Below, in pieces: positions 43,807 through 52,403 of a stretch of DNA of 64,000 nt. Location: the NCBI RefSeq assembly GCF_001884045.1, contig NZ_MACF01000078.1, forward strand, positions 36,857 through 100,856. The letters run 5' to 3'. The translations under genes and the position numbers were made by a program. Numbering within the stretch: position 1 is the stretch's first letter; the number at the start of each line of letters is the position of its first letter. The notes below the pieces were generated by a model. That model was given only the letters and a program-made list of their open reading frames with translations, had not been told where the DNA came from and did not search any database. The DNA is from Bacillus mobilis (GTDB lineage: Bacteria; Bacillota; Bacilli; Bacillales; Bacillaceae_G).

Positions 43807-46016
43807 GTCAAAATCCTAACGATCCAAATAATCAGAAGAAAAGTAACCCTTTAAAAGATGCGACATCTCACTTTATTAAGAAAAAAGGGATGCAGGCAAG
43901 TGGGAAAATGGCAAAAATGGCAGGAAAAGCAGGGAGGGCGGCAGCGAAAGCTGCTGCCAAACTGTTAAAAGCTGGTGTAGTGAAAATTGTAGGAGCCATT
44001 GTGGGAGCCGTAGGATTACCTGTTGCTTGTATTATGGCTCTTATTATTACGGTGTGTGTTATTTTAGCATCTTTTGTACCATTTACCGATGATGAAAGTA
44101 AAACAGAGGAACAAGTGAAAAAGTATATAGAAATTGCAATGGCTCTAAACGCGGATTGGAAAGAGGTTGTCGCTTTTGACATGGCGCGGTATGATAACGA
44201 TTTGACTGGTAAAGATCCGCATGATGCTATATCATATTTCTTGGATATCCAATATGAAGAATATACGGAAAAAGAGGTATGTGAGGCAGGACCGAATGGT
44301 CCTTGTGAAAAAAAGAAAAAGGAGATGCAAAAAACAAAATCTGAAAGTTATTCCGGACCAGATGTAAAAAAGATATTGGGAGATACAGATTTTAAGAAAA
44401 AAATAGATGAAATTAATGCAAGCGGAAGTAAAAAGGTAACAGTATCTTCTCACGGTTTAGATAAAGCGATGGAACTTGCAAAATTTAGTGAGAGTCAAAA
44501 AGACCGTGCTCGTGAGATATTAGCCGCAGGGATGTTAGAAGGGCTATATGGACATCTTGCTCCTACTACTGGTGGATTTATTGGTGGTATGTGTGTAGGT
44601 AATGTGAGTCCTGGTGGAGAGCCTGTTAACCTTAATGCAAAAGTTACAGGATACCTTCCTAAAATTAAAGAAATGGCAGAAAAACATGGTGTTGCTCAAT
44701 ATGTTGGTATTTTGGCTGCCCAAATGATGCAGGAATCAGGTGGAGCAGGAAATGACCCGATGCAGGCTTCAGAGGGGCATTATGGAGACATGAGTCCATC
44801 TTGTATAGGTGTAAAGGGGAATGCACGTGTAGGATGTATTAAAGATCCCAACATTTCTATTGAAGCAGGCGTACAAGAATTTAAAGATGTGTTAGCAAAG
44901 GCGAATGGAGATATAGCCCTAGCATTACAATCGTATAATTTCGGGTCAGGATTCATTAGCTATGCATTAGCGAAGGGTGGTTATTCAGAAGAAACAGCCA
45001 TTGAGTTCTCAAGAAGTAAGAATCATTTAAACCCAGCTGGTTGCTCCGATCCAAATAACTTCAGGACAAAGGTTAACGCGTGCTACGGGGATTACACGTA
45101 CGTTTCTAAAGTTTTGAAGTATTACAAAGATTTAGGGTGTGTGGCAGACGCATCAGGCGAATGGATTTCTGATAAAGGTTGGAAATGGCCAACGAAATCA
45201 GGTCGTATTACAGATACGTTTGATGCAGTTCGTGGTGGAAAACAACATAATGCGGTTGATATTGGAGCCATGACTGCTGGAAAAGCTGGAGACCCCGTAT
45301 GGTCAATGGAAGTAGGTATTGTAACAGCCCAAACAGGAAATGTAAATGGTGGTGGTCTAGGTGTCTATGTAGATCATGGAAATGGTATTGTATCTCGTTA
45401 CTTACATTTGAGTAAAATATCAGTTGCACCAGGAACTATGGTTACAAAAGGGCAAATTATTGGGGAGATGGGTGGTTCTAACTATAATAAAGATACTGGT
45501 TTACTTAATATGAATGGATACGCCGTCCATTTAGATTTCCAAATTCGTATTAACGACCAACCAACGGATCCAATGAAATTCTTTAAGAAAAATGATGATC
45601 CGGGGTTATCATCTGGTGGTTCTCCTACAATGGCAAATGCTAAACGACAAAAGGTATTGGAAGAAGCAAAAAAATGGGTTGGACAAGGGAAAGTGAGCTA
45701 TGTATCCGGTGCTAGAAATCCAGCTGCAGGTAGTGCAGATTGTTCTGGATTCACACAATATGTGTTTAAAACCAGTATAGGTGTCCAGCTAGGAGATTGG
45801 ACAGGCGCTCAAATTGGACAAGGAAAACAGGTGCCAGATATCGGTCGTGCACAACCAGGAGATTTAATTTTCTATGAAAATCCTAACCATGTATCTATTT
45901 ATTTAGGGAATCAGAAAATGATTCATATTGGTGATAATAAGGGTGTACAAATTACAGGTCTAAACTATACGGCAAGAGGACAACATATGTCGCAAATCCG
46001 TAATGTAATAGACTGA
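43803..46016 (+). CDS. Three-hydrolase conjugation cell-wall enzyme (SLT + M23 + NlpC/P60)
   Basis: 737 aa, ATGA overlap with the upstream gene. Basic N-terminus, one membrane helix (about residues 62-92), then a lytic transglycosylase domain (293-385; AAQMMQESGG with catalytic Glu), an M23 peptidase domain (475-582; HNAVD and YLHL), and an NlpC/P60 domain (619-733; catalytic Cys646 in ADCSGF, and PNHVSIYLG). It opens peptidoglycan for the conjugation channel. Odd: the M23 HxH motif, usually HLHFE, reads HLDFQ, so the third zinc ligand is Asp. The M23 part may be weakened or use Asp as ligand. Confidence 0.88.
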   Translation: MSQNPNDPNNQKKSNPLKDATSHFIKKKGMQASGKMAKMAGKAGRAAAKAAAKLLKAGVVKIVGAIVGAVGLPVACIMALIITVCVILASFVPFTDDESKTEEQVKKYIEIAMALNADWKEVVAFDMARYDNDLTGKDPHDAISYFLDIQYEEYTEKEVCEAGPNGPCEKKKKEMQKTKSESYSGPDVKKILGDTDFKKKIDEINASGSKKVTVSSHGLDKAMELAKFSESQKDRAREILAAGMLEGLYGHLAPTTGGFIGGMCVGNVSPGGEPVNLNAKVTGYLPKIKEMAEKHGVAQYVGILAAQMMQESGGAGNDPMQASEGHYGDMSPSCIGVKGNARVGCIKDPNISIEAGVQEFKDVLAKANGDIALALQSYNFGSGFISYALAKGGYSEETAIEFSRSKNHLNPAGCSDPNNFRTKVNACYGDYTYVSKVLKYYKDLGCVADASGEWISDKGWKWPTKSGRITDTFDAVRGGKQHNAVDIGAMTAGKAGDPVWSMEVGIVTAQTGNVNGGGLGVYVDHGNGIVSRYLHLSKISVAPGTMVTKGQIIGEMGGSNYNKDTGLLNMNGYAVHLDFQIRINDQPTDPMKFFKKNDDPGLSSGGSPTMANAKRQKVLEEAKKWVGQGKVSYVSGARNPAAGSADCSGFTQYVFKTSIGVQLGDWTGAQIGQGKQVPDIGRAQPGDLIFYENPNHVSIYLGNQKMIHIGDNKGVQITGLNYTARGQHMSQIRNVID

Positions 46017-46032
46017 TAAGGGACGAGAGTAG

Positions 46033-46608
46033 ATGAAGAAAATAATCAACATTTTATCCAATATGCCTCGTAAGTACTTGGTCATATTGGGGATTATCGT
46101 ATTAGTGGCAGGTGTTGCCACCTATAATACCATTCATGATTATATGCTGAAATCACAAGTGCAAGAGGAAGAACAAGTAAATCAAGATGAAATCGAGATA
46201 CTTGGAGATAAACCAAAGGGATTTGATACAAAAGAAGAAGAATATATTGCGAAAACAAAAACTGTAGAGGATTTACTACTAAAAATTTCTAATAGTAGTT
46301 ATGATGTTCCGTATTTGTTTTCTAAGGCTGGATTTGGTATTGAACCAATGAAAATGACAAGTAATGAACGTATGCTTGCTACAGAAGCTGTTCAAAGATA
46401 TTTCCTAAAAGGAGATAAGTTTTACAATGCACGTATTACCAAAATTGACCGTGGGAAAAAAGTAGATACATTTCATATAGAGGTTTTAATACAACAGGTA
46501 AACTTCTTGGAACCACGACAATTTAAAATTCAGGTAAATCAGTATGCGCAAATTGTAACACCAATTGAACAAATACCACATGGTCAAGAAGAAGTACCTG
46601 TGGATTAA
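46033..46608 (+). CDS. Membrane-anchored conjugation protein (TcpC/VirB8-like position)
   Basis: 191 aa; ATG after AAGGGACGAGAGTAG. One N-terminal helix (YLVILGIIVLVAGVATYN), an acidic linker, and a C-terminal domain (TSNERMLATEAVQRYFLKGDKFYNARITKIDRG...FHIEVLIQQVNF) that resembles the NTF2-like fold of VirB8/TcpC by secondary structure only. It follows the wall hydrolase by 16 bp and is the last gene before a terminator, so it closes the operon. Confidence 0.6.
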   Translation: MKKIINILSNMPRKYLVILGIIVLVAGVATYNTIHDYMLKSQVQEEEQVNQDEIEILGDKPKGFDTKEEEYIAKTKTVEDLLLKISNSSYDVPYLFSKAGFGIEPMKMTSNERMLATEAVQRYFLKGDKFYNARITKIDRGKKVDTFHIEVLIQQVNFLEPRQFKIQVNQYAQIVTPIEQIPHGQEEVPVD

Positions 46609-46615
46609 CTGAAAG

Positions 46616-46652
46616 ATAAGGGTTGTGAATAAAAATCACAACCCTTATTAAA
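46616..46652 (+). terminator. Terminator of the conjugation operon
   Basis: ATAAGGGTTGTGA pairs with TCACAACCCTTAT, then A/T-rich sequence. Confidence 0.8.
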
Positions 46653-46772
46653 AAATATAAAGAGTACCTAAAAATATTTATTGAATATTCATAATCTTCT
46701 GATATAATAAAGTTATGGTTAAATGATATTTATATATATTAGTGAAATGATATAGATGTGGAGGTAAAAAGA

Positions 46773-47156
46773 ATGAGATTATTATTTGGAACCGCAGCAA
46801 ACTATTTTGCAGGATATTCTTCTGGAAGAGGCTCGGGGCTTTTAGGGACATTATTTGGCTGGGCTTTATTAGTAGGTAGTGGATACCTGTTGATCACAAA
46901 TTGGGATAGTATCACAGTTTGGATGCACAGTTTAGATATTGTAACAGGATTAGATGGTTATGAAGACATGAGCAATGGATTTATATTCATCTGCTTGCTT
47001 GTAAGTGGTTTTATTTTCATGCTATTGTTACCAATCTTCGCAATTATATTAATAGTGGGTGTGGTATTGCTGAATATTGTCATCTGCACAATTGTATTAT
47101 TAGTATCACCAAGTACATATAAAAAAACTAAAGATGTGGAGAGTGAATGGAAATGA
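46773..47156 (+). CDS. Three-helix membrane protein
   Basis: 127 aa from ATG 46773, set by TGGAGG at 46758-46763. Three hydrophobic segments: [37 protein letters not shown] and [23 protein letters not shown]; basic tail. The N-terminus is Gly/Ser-rich ([10 protein letters not shown]). I recognise no family. It overlaps the DUF2325 gene by 10 bp, so they are co-expressed. Confidence 0.55.
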
Positions 47157-47452
47157 GTACAATTCTAGTTTTAGGTGGTTCAAATGGTAGAACATTAGAG
47201 AAATTGGCGAAAAAAAGAGATTGTCAGGTAATTTTTCATGATGGGAAAAATCATGGTGGTGTAAAGAAAACGTTTCGTAGTGTTATAAAAAAATGTGATG
47301 TTATTGTAGTGCAGAAAGGTGCATGTGGCCATGTGTCTATTGATGTAGCAAAAGAATACGCAAAGAAGTATGATGTCCCACTTTTATTCAATCAGGGTTT
47401 TGGAGGAACAGGTGCGTTAGAGATTGGGTTAAAGCATTTGCAAGCAGCATAA
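47147..47452 (+). CDS. DUF2325-family protein
   Basis: 101 aa (99 aa if the ATG at 47153 is used; GTGGAGAG fits both). Starts [29 protein letters not shown] and contains [39 protein letters not shown], the DUF2325 pattern with a Rossmann-like glycine motif and a conserved Cys-Gly-His. Function of the family is unknown. Coupled to the upstream membrane protein by overlap. Confidence 0.75.
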
Positions 47453-47539
47453 ATTAGGTAGTAGGGAATTTTTTTTGATTATATAATCATATAATCCTTA
47501 TATAAAAATTATAAAGTTAATATTGGAGGCTCTTTAGTT

Positions 47540-48175
47540 ATGAAAATGAGTAATAAAAAATTTATGAAAATCGCTGCAAACCTTGGGATTTCAACAGCTT
47601 TATTAACGGGATGCGTAGGAGATCTCGAAGAAAATAATTCACTATCAGTTGACCAAGACACAACTGATAATAAAGAAACACAAAAACAATGTACTTCTAA
47701 TCAAATAAATGAAAATGAGTGTTTTGAAGAGATGCCAACTGCAGGACCTGTTAAGCACGAAGACAAACAGAATAATCCGAGTGTAGAGCATGATAATGGT
47801 TGGAGTTCCGCCTTAGTTCCGTTTGCCGCAGGTGCAGCTGGTATGATGTTAATTAATTCATTAAATAAGAAAAATCCAGGGCAAATTAATAATAATACTA
47901 ACCATACATATAGACCACCAATGACACAAAAACCTTTACCAGAAGTACCGAAAGAAAAAGAGAAGGAAAAAGGGAGAGGGACAAGTACAAGTGCTGCTAC
48001 AAGTAGTGGAGGTGCAAATAATTCTACTTCTACAAATAAAAGTGACACGAATAAAAGTAACGCATCTACACCGAAAACAACTAATCCAACTCAACCATCA
48101 AAACCATCTTCAACAAGCAAGGTTACTAGTGGTTCTAGTGGTATCGGAAATGCAAAAGCTCCAGCTGGATCTTAA
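47540..48175 (+). CDS. Lipoprotein of YgiB type
   Basis: 211 aa. Signal peptide with lipobox (ISTALLTGCVGD), so lipidation at Cys25 is expected. A DNGWSSALVPFAAGAAGMMLIN segment is followed by a long low-complexity Ser/Thr/Lys/Pro-rich C-terminus ending SSGIGNAKAPAGS. The layout (lipobox, Gly-rich middle, Ser-rich tail) and its position directly before an ATP-grasp gene match the ygiB-ygiC pair of Gram-negative bacteria. Role unknown; the ATP-grasp partner may modify it. Start ATG after GGAGG. Confidence 0.65.
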   Translation: MKMSNKKFMKIAANLGISTALLTGCVGDLEENNSLSVDQDTTDNKETQKQCTSNQINENECFEEMPTAGPVKHEDKQNNPSVEHDNGWSSALVPFAAGAAGMMLINSLNKKNPGQINNNTNHTYRPPMTQKPLPEVPKEKEKEKGRGTSTSAATSSGGANNSTSTNKSDTNKSNASTPKTTNPTQPSKPSSTSKVTSGSSGIGNAKAPAGS

Positions 48176-48193
48176 TTTATAGGAGGAGACAAA

Positions 48194-49435
48194 ATGTTAG
48201 ACAATCAACAGCAACAAGAATATATGAAAAAATGGTTTGCTTTATCTGAGCAAGCTTGTACACGTGGTTTTACTTGGCCAAGCTTATTAGAGCATAATGA
48301 ATGGTGTCAGTATATGTCTACTGGTATCAAAAAAATCAAAAAAGAGGAATATAATAATATTATAGAAGTAACTGAATTAGTAAAAACCATTTTTCAAAAG
48401 GTTTATAAATATTTACTAGAAAGTCACGATGGTTTTTTACAATTAAAATTGCCCACCGAATTATGGGAAGTGACTAGAACAAATTATGATGTTTTATTTT
48501 CATATTTCACTAGGTTTGATTTCATTGTTGCAAACAATGAAATCAAACTAATAGAAATTAATGCAGACACACCCACCGGCTATTTGGAGCCATCTGTAGC
48601 TAATCAAGTATTATGTGATCATCATCAAGTTATAAATCCAAACTGCATAGAAGAGAAGCTAGAAAAAACGTGGTATAAAATTATTACTGATTATGAATTA
48701 AAGCCTCATGATGTTATACATTTCACTAGTTATGATTGGCATGAAGAAGACTATCAAACAGTAAAATTTATTCGAGAATATTGCCCTCAGCCCAGTGATT
48801 ATGTGGGGATACAGAGTATTATAGTTGCAGACGATGGGTTATATACACCAGATGGTGTCAAAATAGAATATTTGTATCGATTATATCCATTAGAGTACTT
48901 ATTAGAAGATAAGGACTATAGCGGAAAATCAATTGGCCTTATGTTTTTAGATCATATTGCACAGGGGAGAGTGAAAATCATTAATCCTCCTTCAGCATTC
49001 TTAATTCAAAATAAAGGTGTACTAGCTCTTATCTGGCAACTTCACGAGCAAAATAAATGGTTTACAGAACAAGAACATAAAATTATAGAAAAGTACTTCT
49101 TACCAAGTTATTTCTCAAAGGACAAATTTGAAGAAAATGATATAGATTATGTGAAAAAGGCCACATTTGGAAGGGAAGGCGGTGGTGTTTCCATCATTAA
49201 TGATGGAAAAGAAGTAGCCGCAGATAAAACGCCTTACTATGAGCAACAACATAAAATTTATCAAAAGTATATAGAAATGCCCGACTGTACTATAGATACG
49301 TGGGATGGAGATTATACAGGTAAATTATTAATAGGTTCACATTTAATTGGTGGGGAACCAGCGGGTTTATTTTTAAGAGTGGGTGAAAAGATTACTGGGA
49401 ATTTATCAATGTTTATTGGAATCACCACAGAATAA
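48194..49435 (+). CDS. Glutathionylspermidine-synthase-family ATP-grasp protein (YgiC-like)
   Basis: 413 aa, about the normal YgiC length; ATG after AGGAGGAG. Signatures of the GSP_synth family: IKLIEINADTPTGYLEP, LYRLYPLEYLLED, INPPSAFLIQNKGVLALIW, FGREGGGVSII and the final GEPAGLFLRVGEKITGNLSMFIGI. Unlike true glutathionylspermidine synthetase it lacks the N-terminal amidase. Likely catalyses an ATP-dependent amide ligation on an unknown acceptor. The preceding YgiB-type lipoprotein is its probable partner. Confidence 0.85.
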   Translation: MLDNQQQQEYMKKWFALSEQACTRGFTWPSLLEHNEWCQYMSTGIKKIKKEEYNNIIEVTELVKTIFQKVYKYLLESHDGFLQLKLPTELWEVTRTNYDVLFSYFTRFDFIVANNEIKLIEINADTPTGYLEPSVANQVLCDHHQVINPNCIEEKLEKTWYKIITDYELKPHDVIHFTSYDWHEEDYQTVKFIREYCPQPSDYVGIQSIIVADDGLYTPDGVKIEYLYRLYPLEYLLEDKDYSGKSIGLMFLDHIAQGRVKIINPPSAFLIQNKGVLALIWQLHEQNKWFTEQEHKIIEKYFLPSYFSKDKFEENDIDYVKKATFGREGGGVSIINDGKEVAADKTPYYEQQHKIYQKYIEMPDCTIDTWDGDYTGKLLIGSHLIGGEPAGLFLRVGEKITGNLSMFIGITTE

Positions 49436-49506
49436 AATCAGTTTAATACAATTTGAGTTTTGTACAAAAGCGTTATGATGAAAACTGTTCAAAAGGGGAT
49501 TGTTTA

Positions 49507-49995
49507 ATGAAAAACAGAAAATTTATTATGAAATTGTCATGTGTTATAGCACTTTCTATGGTAGGAGGATGCACTGGTTTTAACATATCTAGTAAAGAAT
49601 CAACAGTACAAAATTCTGTTGGGACTAAATCACAATTACCAGCAGAAAGCGATTATTCAAATTCAAGATTTAAGGCAATAAATCTTGATAAATATACACT
49701 TGTCTTAATCGATAAACAAACAAAAGTTCAATAGCTAAAAGTAGTTCGAAATGGAGGGTTTGATGGTGGAGTAGATATTGTACCTTTGTTTCAAGCGAAT
49801 GGTAAACCATATGTAGGTGAAGAAGTAAAAGATAATCGTTTTTCCACAAAAAAGATAGATAAATATACTTTTATTATCACTGATGAAGAAACAAAAGTTC
49901 AATATTTGAAAGTAGTTCGAAATGCAGGATTTGATGGTGGAGTTGTAATAGAACCTTTATTAAATCCAGAAGGGGGATTACTTACAACTCAATAA
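49507..49995 (+). pseudogene. DUF6440-type tandem lipoprotein broken by an in-frame TAG
   Basis: From ATG 49507 (AAAGGGG upstream) a lipobox signal (IALSMVGGCTGF) is followed by two tandem ~45-residue repeats: SRFKAINLDKYTLVLIDKQT and NRFSTKKIDKYTFIITDEET, each continuing to LKVVRN-x-GFDGGV. The frame is open from 49507 to 49995 except for TAG at 49732-49734, at the position where the second repeat has TAT (Tyr) in the sequence VQYLKVVRN. One base change thus truncates the protein in repeat 1. The repeats look like DUF6440. Read-through or a sequencing error are alternatives. Confidence 0.75.
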
Positions 49996-50061
49996 AAATG
50001 AATTTCGTAATAAAAGAATTTGTTTAATTACTTGATTTTTGTCGAGAAGGAGCTGGAGTAA

Positions 50062-50463
50062 ATGAACAAGCAAAAACGGATTGAAATTGTGAATGCACTA
50101 ATTAAATACATTGCAAATAATGATAAAAATACATTCAATGGAAAAGGGTTACTTCACTATAAAGATAGAACAGCTCATTTTGTACTCAATGGTAAATCAT
50201 TGCGGTTTGTTGATCACTATACAAATGTTTCTATGAATATGACAAGAATTGATTATAAAACGAAAATACAAAAAATGTACTTTTCAAGCGGCGGCACAAT
50301 GTGGGGATTAGTAAAGGATTTTACACACTACATTTATGGGAATGATAATTCGAACGGATTAAACGGTTATGGAGGATTGTACTGTACGCATTGGGGATGG
50401 ACAGAAGAAGCGATGAAAAACATGCGTGAGTATGCAAGAGAAATTGGATACTTAAAATCTTAA
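50062..50463 (+). CDS. Hypothetical protein, 133 aa
   Basis: ATG after AGAAGGAGCTGGAGTAA. Basic, soluble, Tyr/Asn-rich; GNDNSNGLNGYGGLYCTHWGWTEEAMKNMREYAREIGYL near the C-terminus is the most distinctive part. No signal peptide or membrane helix and no motif I can assign. It precedes another unknown gene in the same direction; proteins of this look are common in phage and plasmid accessory regions of the B. cereus group. Confidence 0.5.
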   Translation: MNKQKRIEIVNALIKYIANNDKNTFNGKGLLHYKDRTAHFVLNGKSLRFVDHYTNVSMNMTRIDYKTKIQKMYFSSGGTMWGLVKDFTHYIYGNDNSNGLNGYGGLYCTHWGWTEEAMKNMREYAREIGYLKS

Positions 50464-50546
50464 TAAAAGCGCTATTTTAAACGAAAAGGGGAACGGAAAA
50501 GAAACCTTCATTTGAAATGATAAAGAATGAAAATGGCGGAGTAGAT

Positions 50547-50912
50547 ATGATTTATACAACGAGTGGAGGGAAGCAATCTTTCACTTACTTTTCTGGTCCA
50601 CCGGAAGATATAGATCATGTTTGCTTGGATTACATGAAAGAACGGTTCGGAAACGTTAGAACTTGGAAACAAGTTGATTTTATAAAGCGGAAATATAAAG
50701 AAGGTTATCGAACGATATTCGGAGTAATAGATGAATTAAAAGTAGGTGACAAAGTAGTGATGCATACATGCGGAGAAGCGGCACACTATGACGGTAAAGT
50801 TTGGACATGTCGGACGGATCAATTCAAAACGAGTAGTGGCTCGCAAGTGGTGTTTTTAGAAGGATTTAGCGGATACTTCTTAGTTGAATATTTGCAACAT
50901 GTGAATTTATAA
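50547..50912 (+). CDS. Hypothetical protein, about 121 aa
   Basis: I prefer ATG 50547 because GGCGGAG lies just before it; an in-frame ATG at 50517 is weaker. The sequence has DHVCLDYMKERFGNVRTWKQVDFIKRKYKEGYRTI and a C-terminal beta-rich half with VVMHTCGEAAHYDGKVWTCRTDQF. Three Cys and several His could bind metal. No recognised family. Same direction as the previous hypothetical gene, 83 bp downstream. Confidence 0.45.
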   Translation: MIYTTSGGKQSFTYFSGPPEDIDHVCLDYMKERFGNVRTWKQVDFIKRKYKEGYRTIFGVIDELKVGDKVVMHTCGEAAHYDGKVWTCRTDQFKTSSGSQVVFLEGFSGYFLVEYLQHVNL

Positions 50913-50991
50913 AAAACTAAACAAAGCTGGAAATTAAACTTAAAGTTAGGACTATTATAGTAGCCAAAATATTGGTATTGGGAGGATAATT

Positions 50992-51105
50992 ATGATTGAT
51001 GCCGTATCAGAAAAAACGTTAATAGCTATTGATAATTTTACGGTTTTTCTATATATAGCAGTAGTTATATATTGTTTCTCTCGGTTATCTCACCGTAAAC
51101 AATAA
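50992..51105 (+). CDS. 37-aa single-helix membrane peptide
   Basis: ATG 50992 behind GGGAGGATAATT, an optimal SD. The product starts MIDAVSEKTLIAIDNF, has one hydrophobic helix (TVFLYIAVVIYCF) and ends SRLSHRKQ. Short length with a strong SD, one helix and a basic end fits small membrane regulators or toxin-like peptides, but no antisense RNA or antitoxin is evident. Confidence 0.45.
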   Translation: MIDAVSEKTLIAIDNFTVFLYIAVVIYCFSRLSHRKQ

Positions 51106-51148
51106 TAAAATAGTTTCGCATTATTAAGAAGTGAAAGGATTTGATGTT

Positions 51149-51541
51149 ATGGAAATGGAAAAGTTCAATGCAAAAGCATTCTTTATATTTATGGGCATAA
51201 TTTTATTACTCTGTATCGGTACTAGATTTGCTCAGGAATTTAGGGCGGAACAAGAAAAGAATCATGAGATAAGGATGGAACTAACTAGGAGTAACGTGAA
51301 AGTTGCAGAGGATATGGTTGCGAAAGAATTAAATACAGATAATAAAAATTTTCGAATGACTGCTGTACCAGGAGATCTGCTGAATCGAAGTTACTGGATA
51401 ACTAAAGAGTTAGTATCAGAGATAAAAAAAGATGGGGAAGAATACCGAATCTACTTTGAAACAAAAAGAGTCAGCAATAGTGAAGGGGATCTTGTTATGT
51501 ATAAACCTACAGGTATATATAAAATTCTTAAAGAAGAGTAG
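51149..51541 (+). CDS. Secreted or membrane-anchored hypothetical protein
   Basis: 130 aa from ATG 51149; AAAGGA at 51137 favours it over the GTG at 51131. An N-terminal helix (AFFIFMGIILLLCIGTRFA) anchors a charged extracellular domain (FRMTAVPGDLLNRSYWITKELVSEIKKDGEEYRIYFETKR). No lipobox. I do not recognise the family. Upstream of the CPBP protease gene and possibly co-transcribed. Confidence 0.5.
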   Translation: MEMEKFNAKAFFIFMGIILLLCIGTRFAQEFRAEQEKNHEIRMELTRSNVKVAEDMVAKELNTDNKNFRMTAVPGDLLNRSYWITKELVSEIKKDGEEYRIYFETKRVSNSEGDLVMYKPTGIYKILKEE

Positions 51542-51611
51542 ATAATACTATTTGGATTTAAAATTCTGATAATATAATATTTGGAGGTAAATGAAAGGTG
51601 AATATAGTAAA

Positions 51612-52295
51612 ATGAATCATAGTAATTTACATAAATCAGGTTATGTTATACTCATATACTTTGTAATGACTCAATTTGTTGGGATTATAGGAGTACAATT
51701 GTTAGCAAAGACAGGTTGGTATGATATTAAGGGAAATCAACAGCAAGCAATTCAGCAACTACTTATTCATTGGGAACTAATAGGGTTTTCACTCATATTA
51801 ACATTCACTTTTCTTGTATATAAGAAAGAAGCGATGAACGATTCGAAGTTATCGATTAAATTATCAAGAAACTCATTCGTATGGATTTTAATAGGAATTG
51901 TTGCAGTATTTTTAGCGCAGACAATTGGTAGTATTTTAGATAAGAGTATATTTCACTTAACTACACAATCAGTAAATACATCAAGTAATATTGAAGCTGC
52001 AACTATAGCTCCTCTTGCTCTTATATCAATTGTAATTCTTGCTCCGTTAGTTGAGGAACTGGTATTTCGTTACGCGGCCATAAATATACTAAGTCGTAAA
52101 TTTAATGAAATTGGGTGTATATTAATTAGCTCAGTCTTTTTCTCTATCATGCATTTTGATTTTCCTTTTGTATTTGGATATTTTCTAATCGGACTTGTAC
52201 TTGCCGCAATATATGTACGTACTAATAGGTTACTAGTCTCATTTATCATTCATGCTACTATGAACTTAATAATTGTTATACTGCAGATTTTTTGA
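51612..52295 (+). CDS. CPBP-family intramembrane protease
   Basis: 227 aa from ATG 51612; the frame from ATG 51591 is only 3 nt from GGAGGT, so the downstream start is preferred. Six or so membrane helices. Conserved CPBP motifs: PLVEELVFRYAAI (EE-x3-R), FSIMHFDFPF (first His) and VSFIIHATMNLI (second His-containing motif). CPBP/Abi proteins are Rce1-like glutamic endopeptidases, often linked to bacteriocin maturation or immunity. A 116-bp piece of this gene has been copied to 55161-55276. Confidence 0.85.
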   Translation: MNHSNLHKSGYVILIYFVMTQFVGIIGVQLLAKTGWYDIKGNQQQAIQQLLIHWELIGFSLILTFTFLVYKKEAMNDSKLSIKLSRNSFVWILIGIVAVFLAQTIGSILDKSIFHLTTQSVNTSSNIEAATIAPLALISIVILAPLVEELVFRYAAINILSRKFNEIGCILISSVFFSIMHFDFPFVFGYFLIGLVLAAIYVRTNRLLVSFIIHATMNLIIVILQIF

Positions 52296-52325
52296 TAGAA
52301 AATATGTAGGTAAGGAGAGCGTAAC

Positions 52326-52388
52326 TTGACGAAAAAGAAGGCAATATTTTTAGATCGTGATAATGTAATTAATGTTCTGTTACATTAA
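52326..52388 (+). pseudogene. HAD phosphatase remnant (first 20 codons)
   Basis: TTG after AAGGAGA starts MTKKKAIFLDRDNVINV, the DxD motif I of HAD-type histidinol/heptose phosphatases (usually LDRDGVIN; here Asn replaces Gly), but a TAA follows after 20 codons and no more of the gene is present. A decayed fragment with its SD retained. Confidence 0.65.
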
Positions 52389-52403
52389 AGTTAACCATAG
52401 GGA

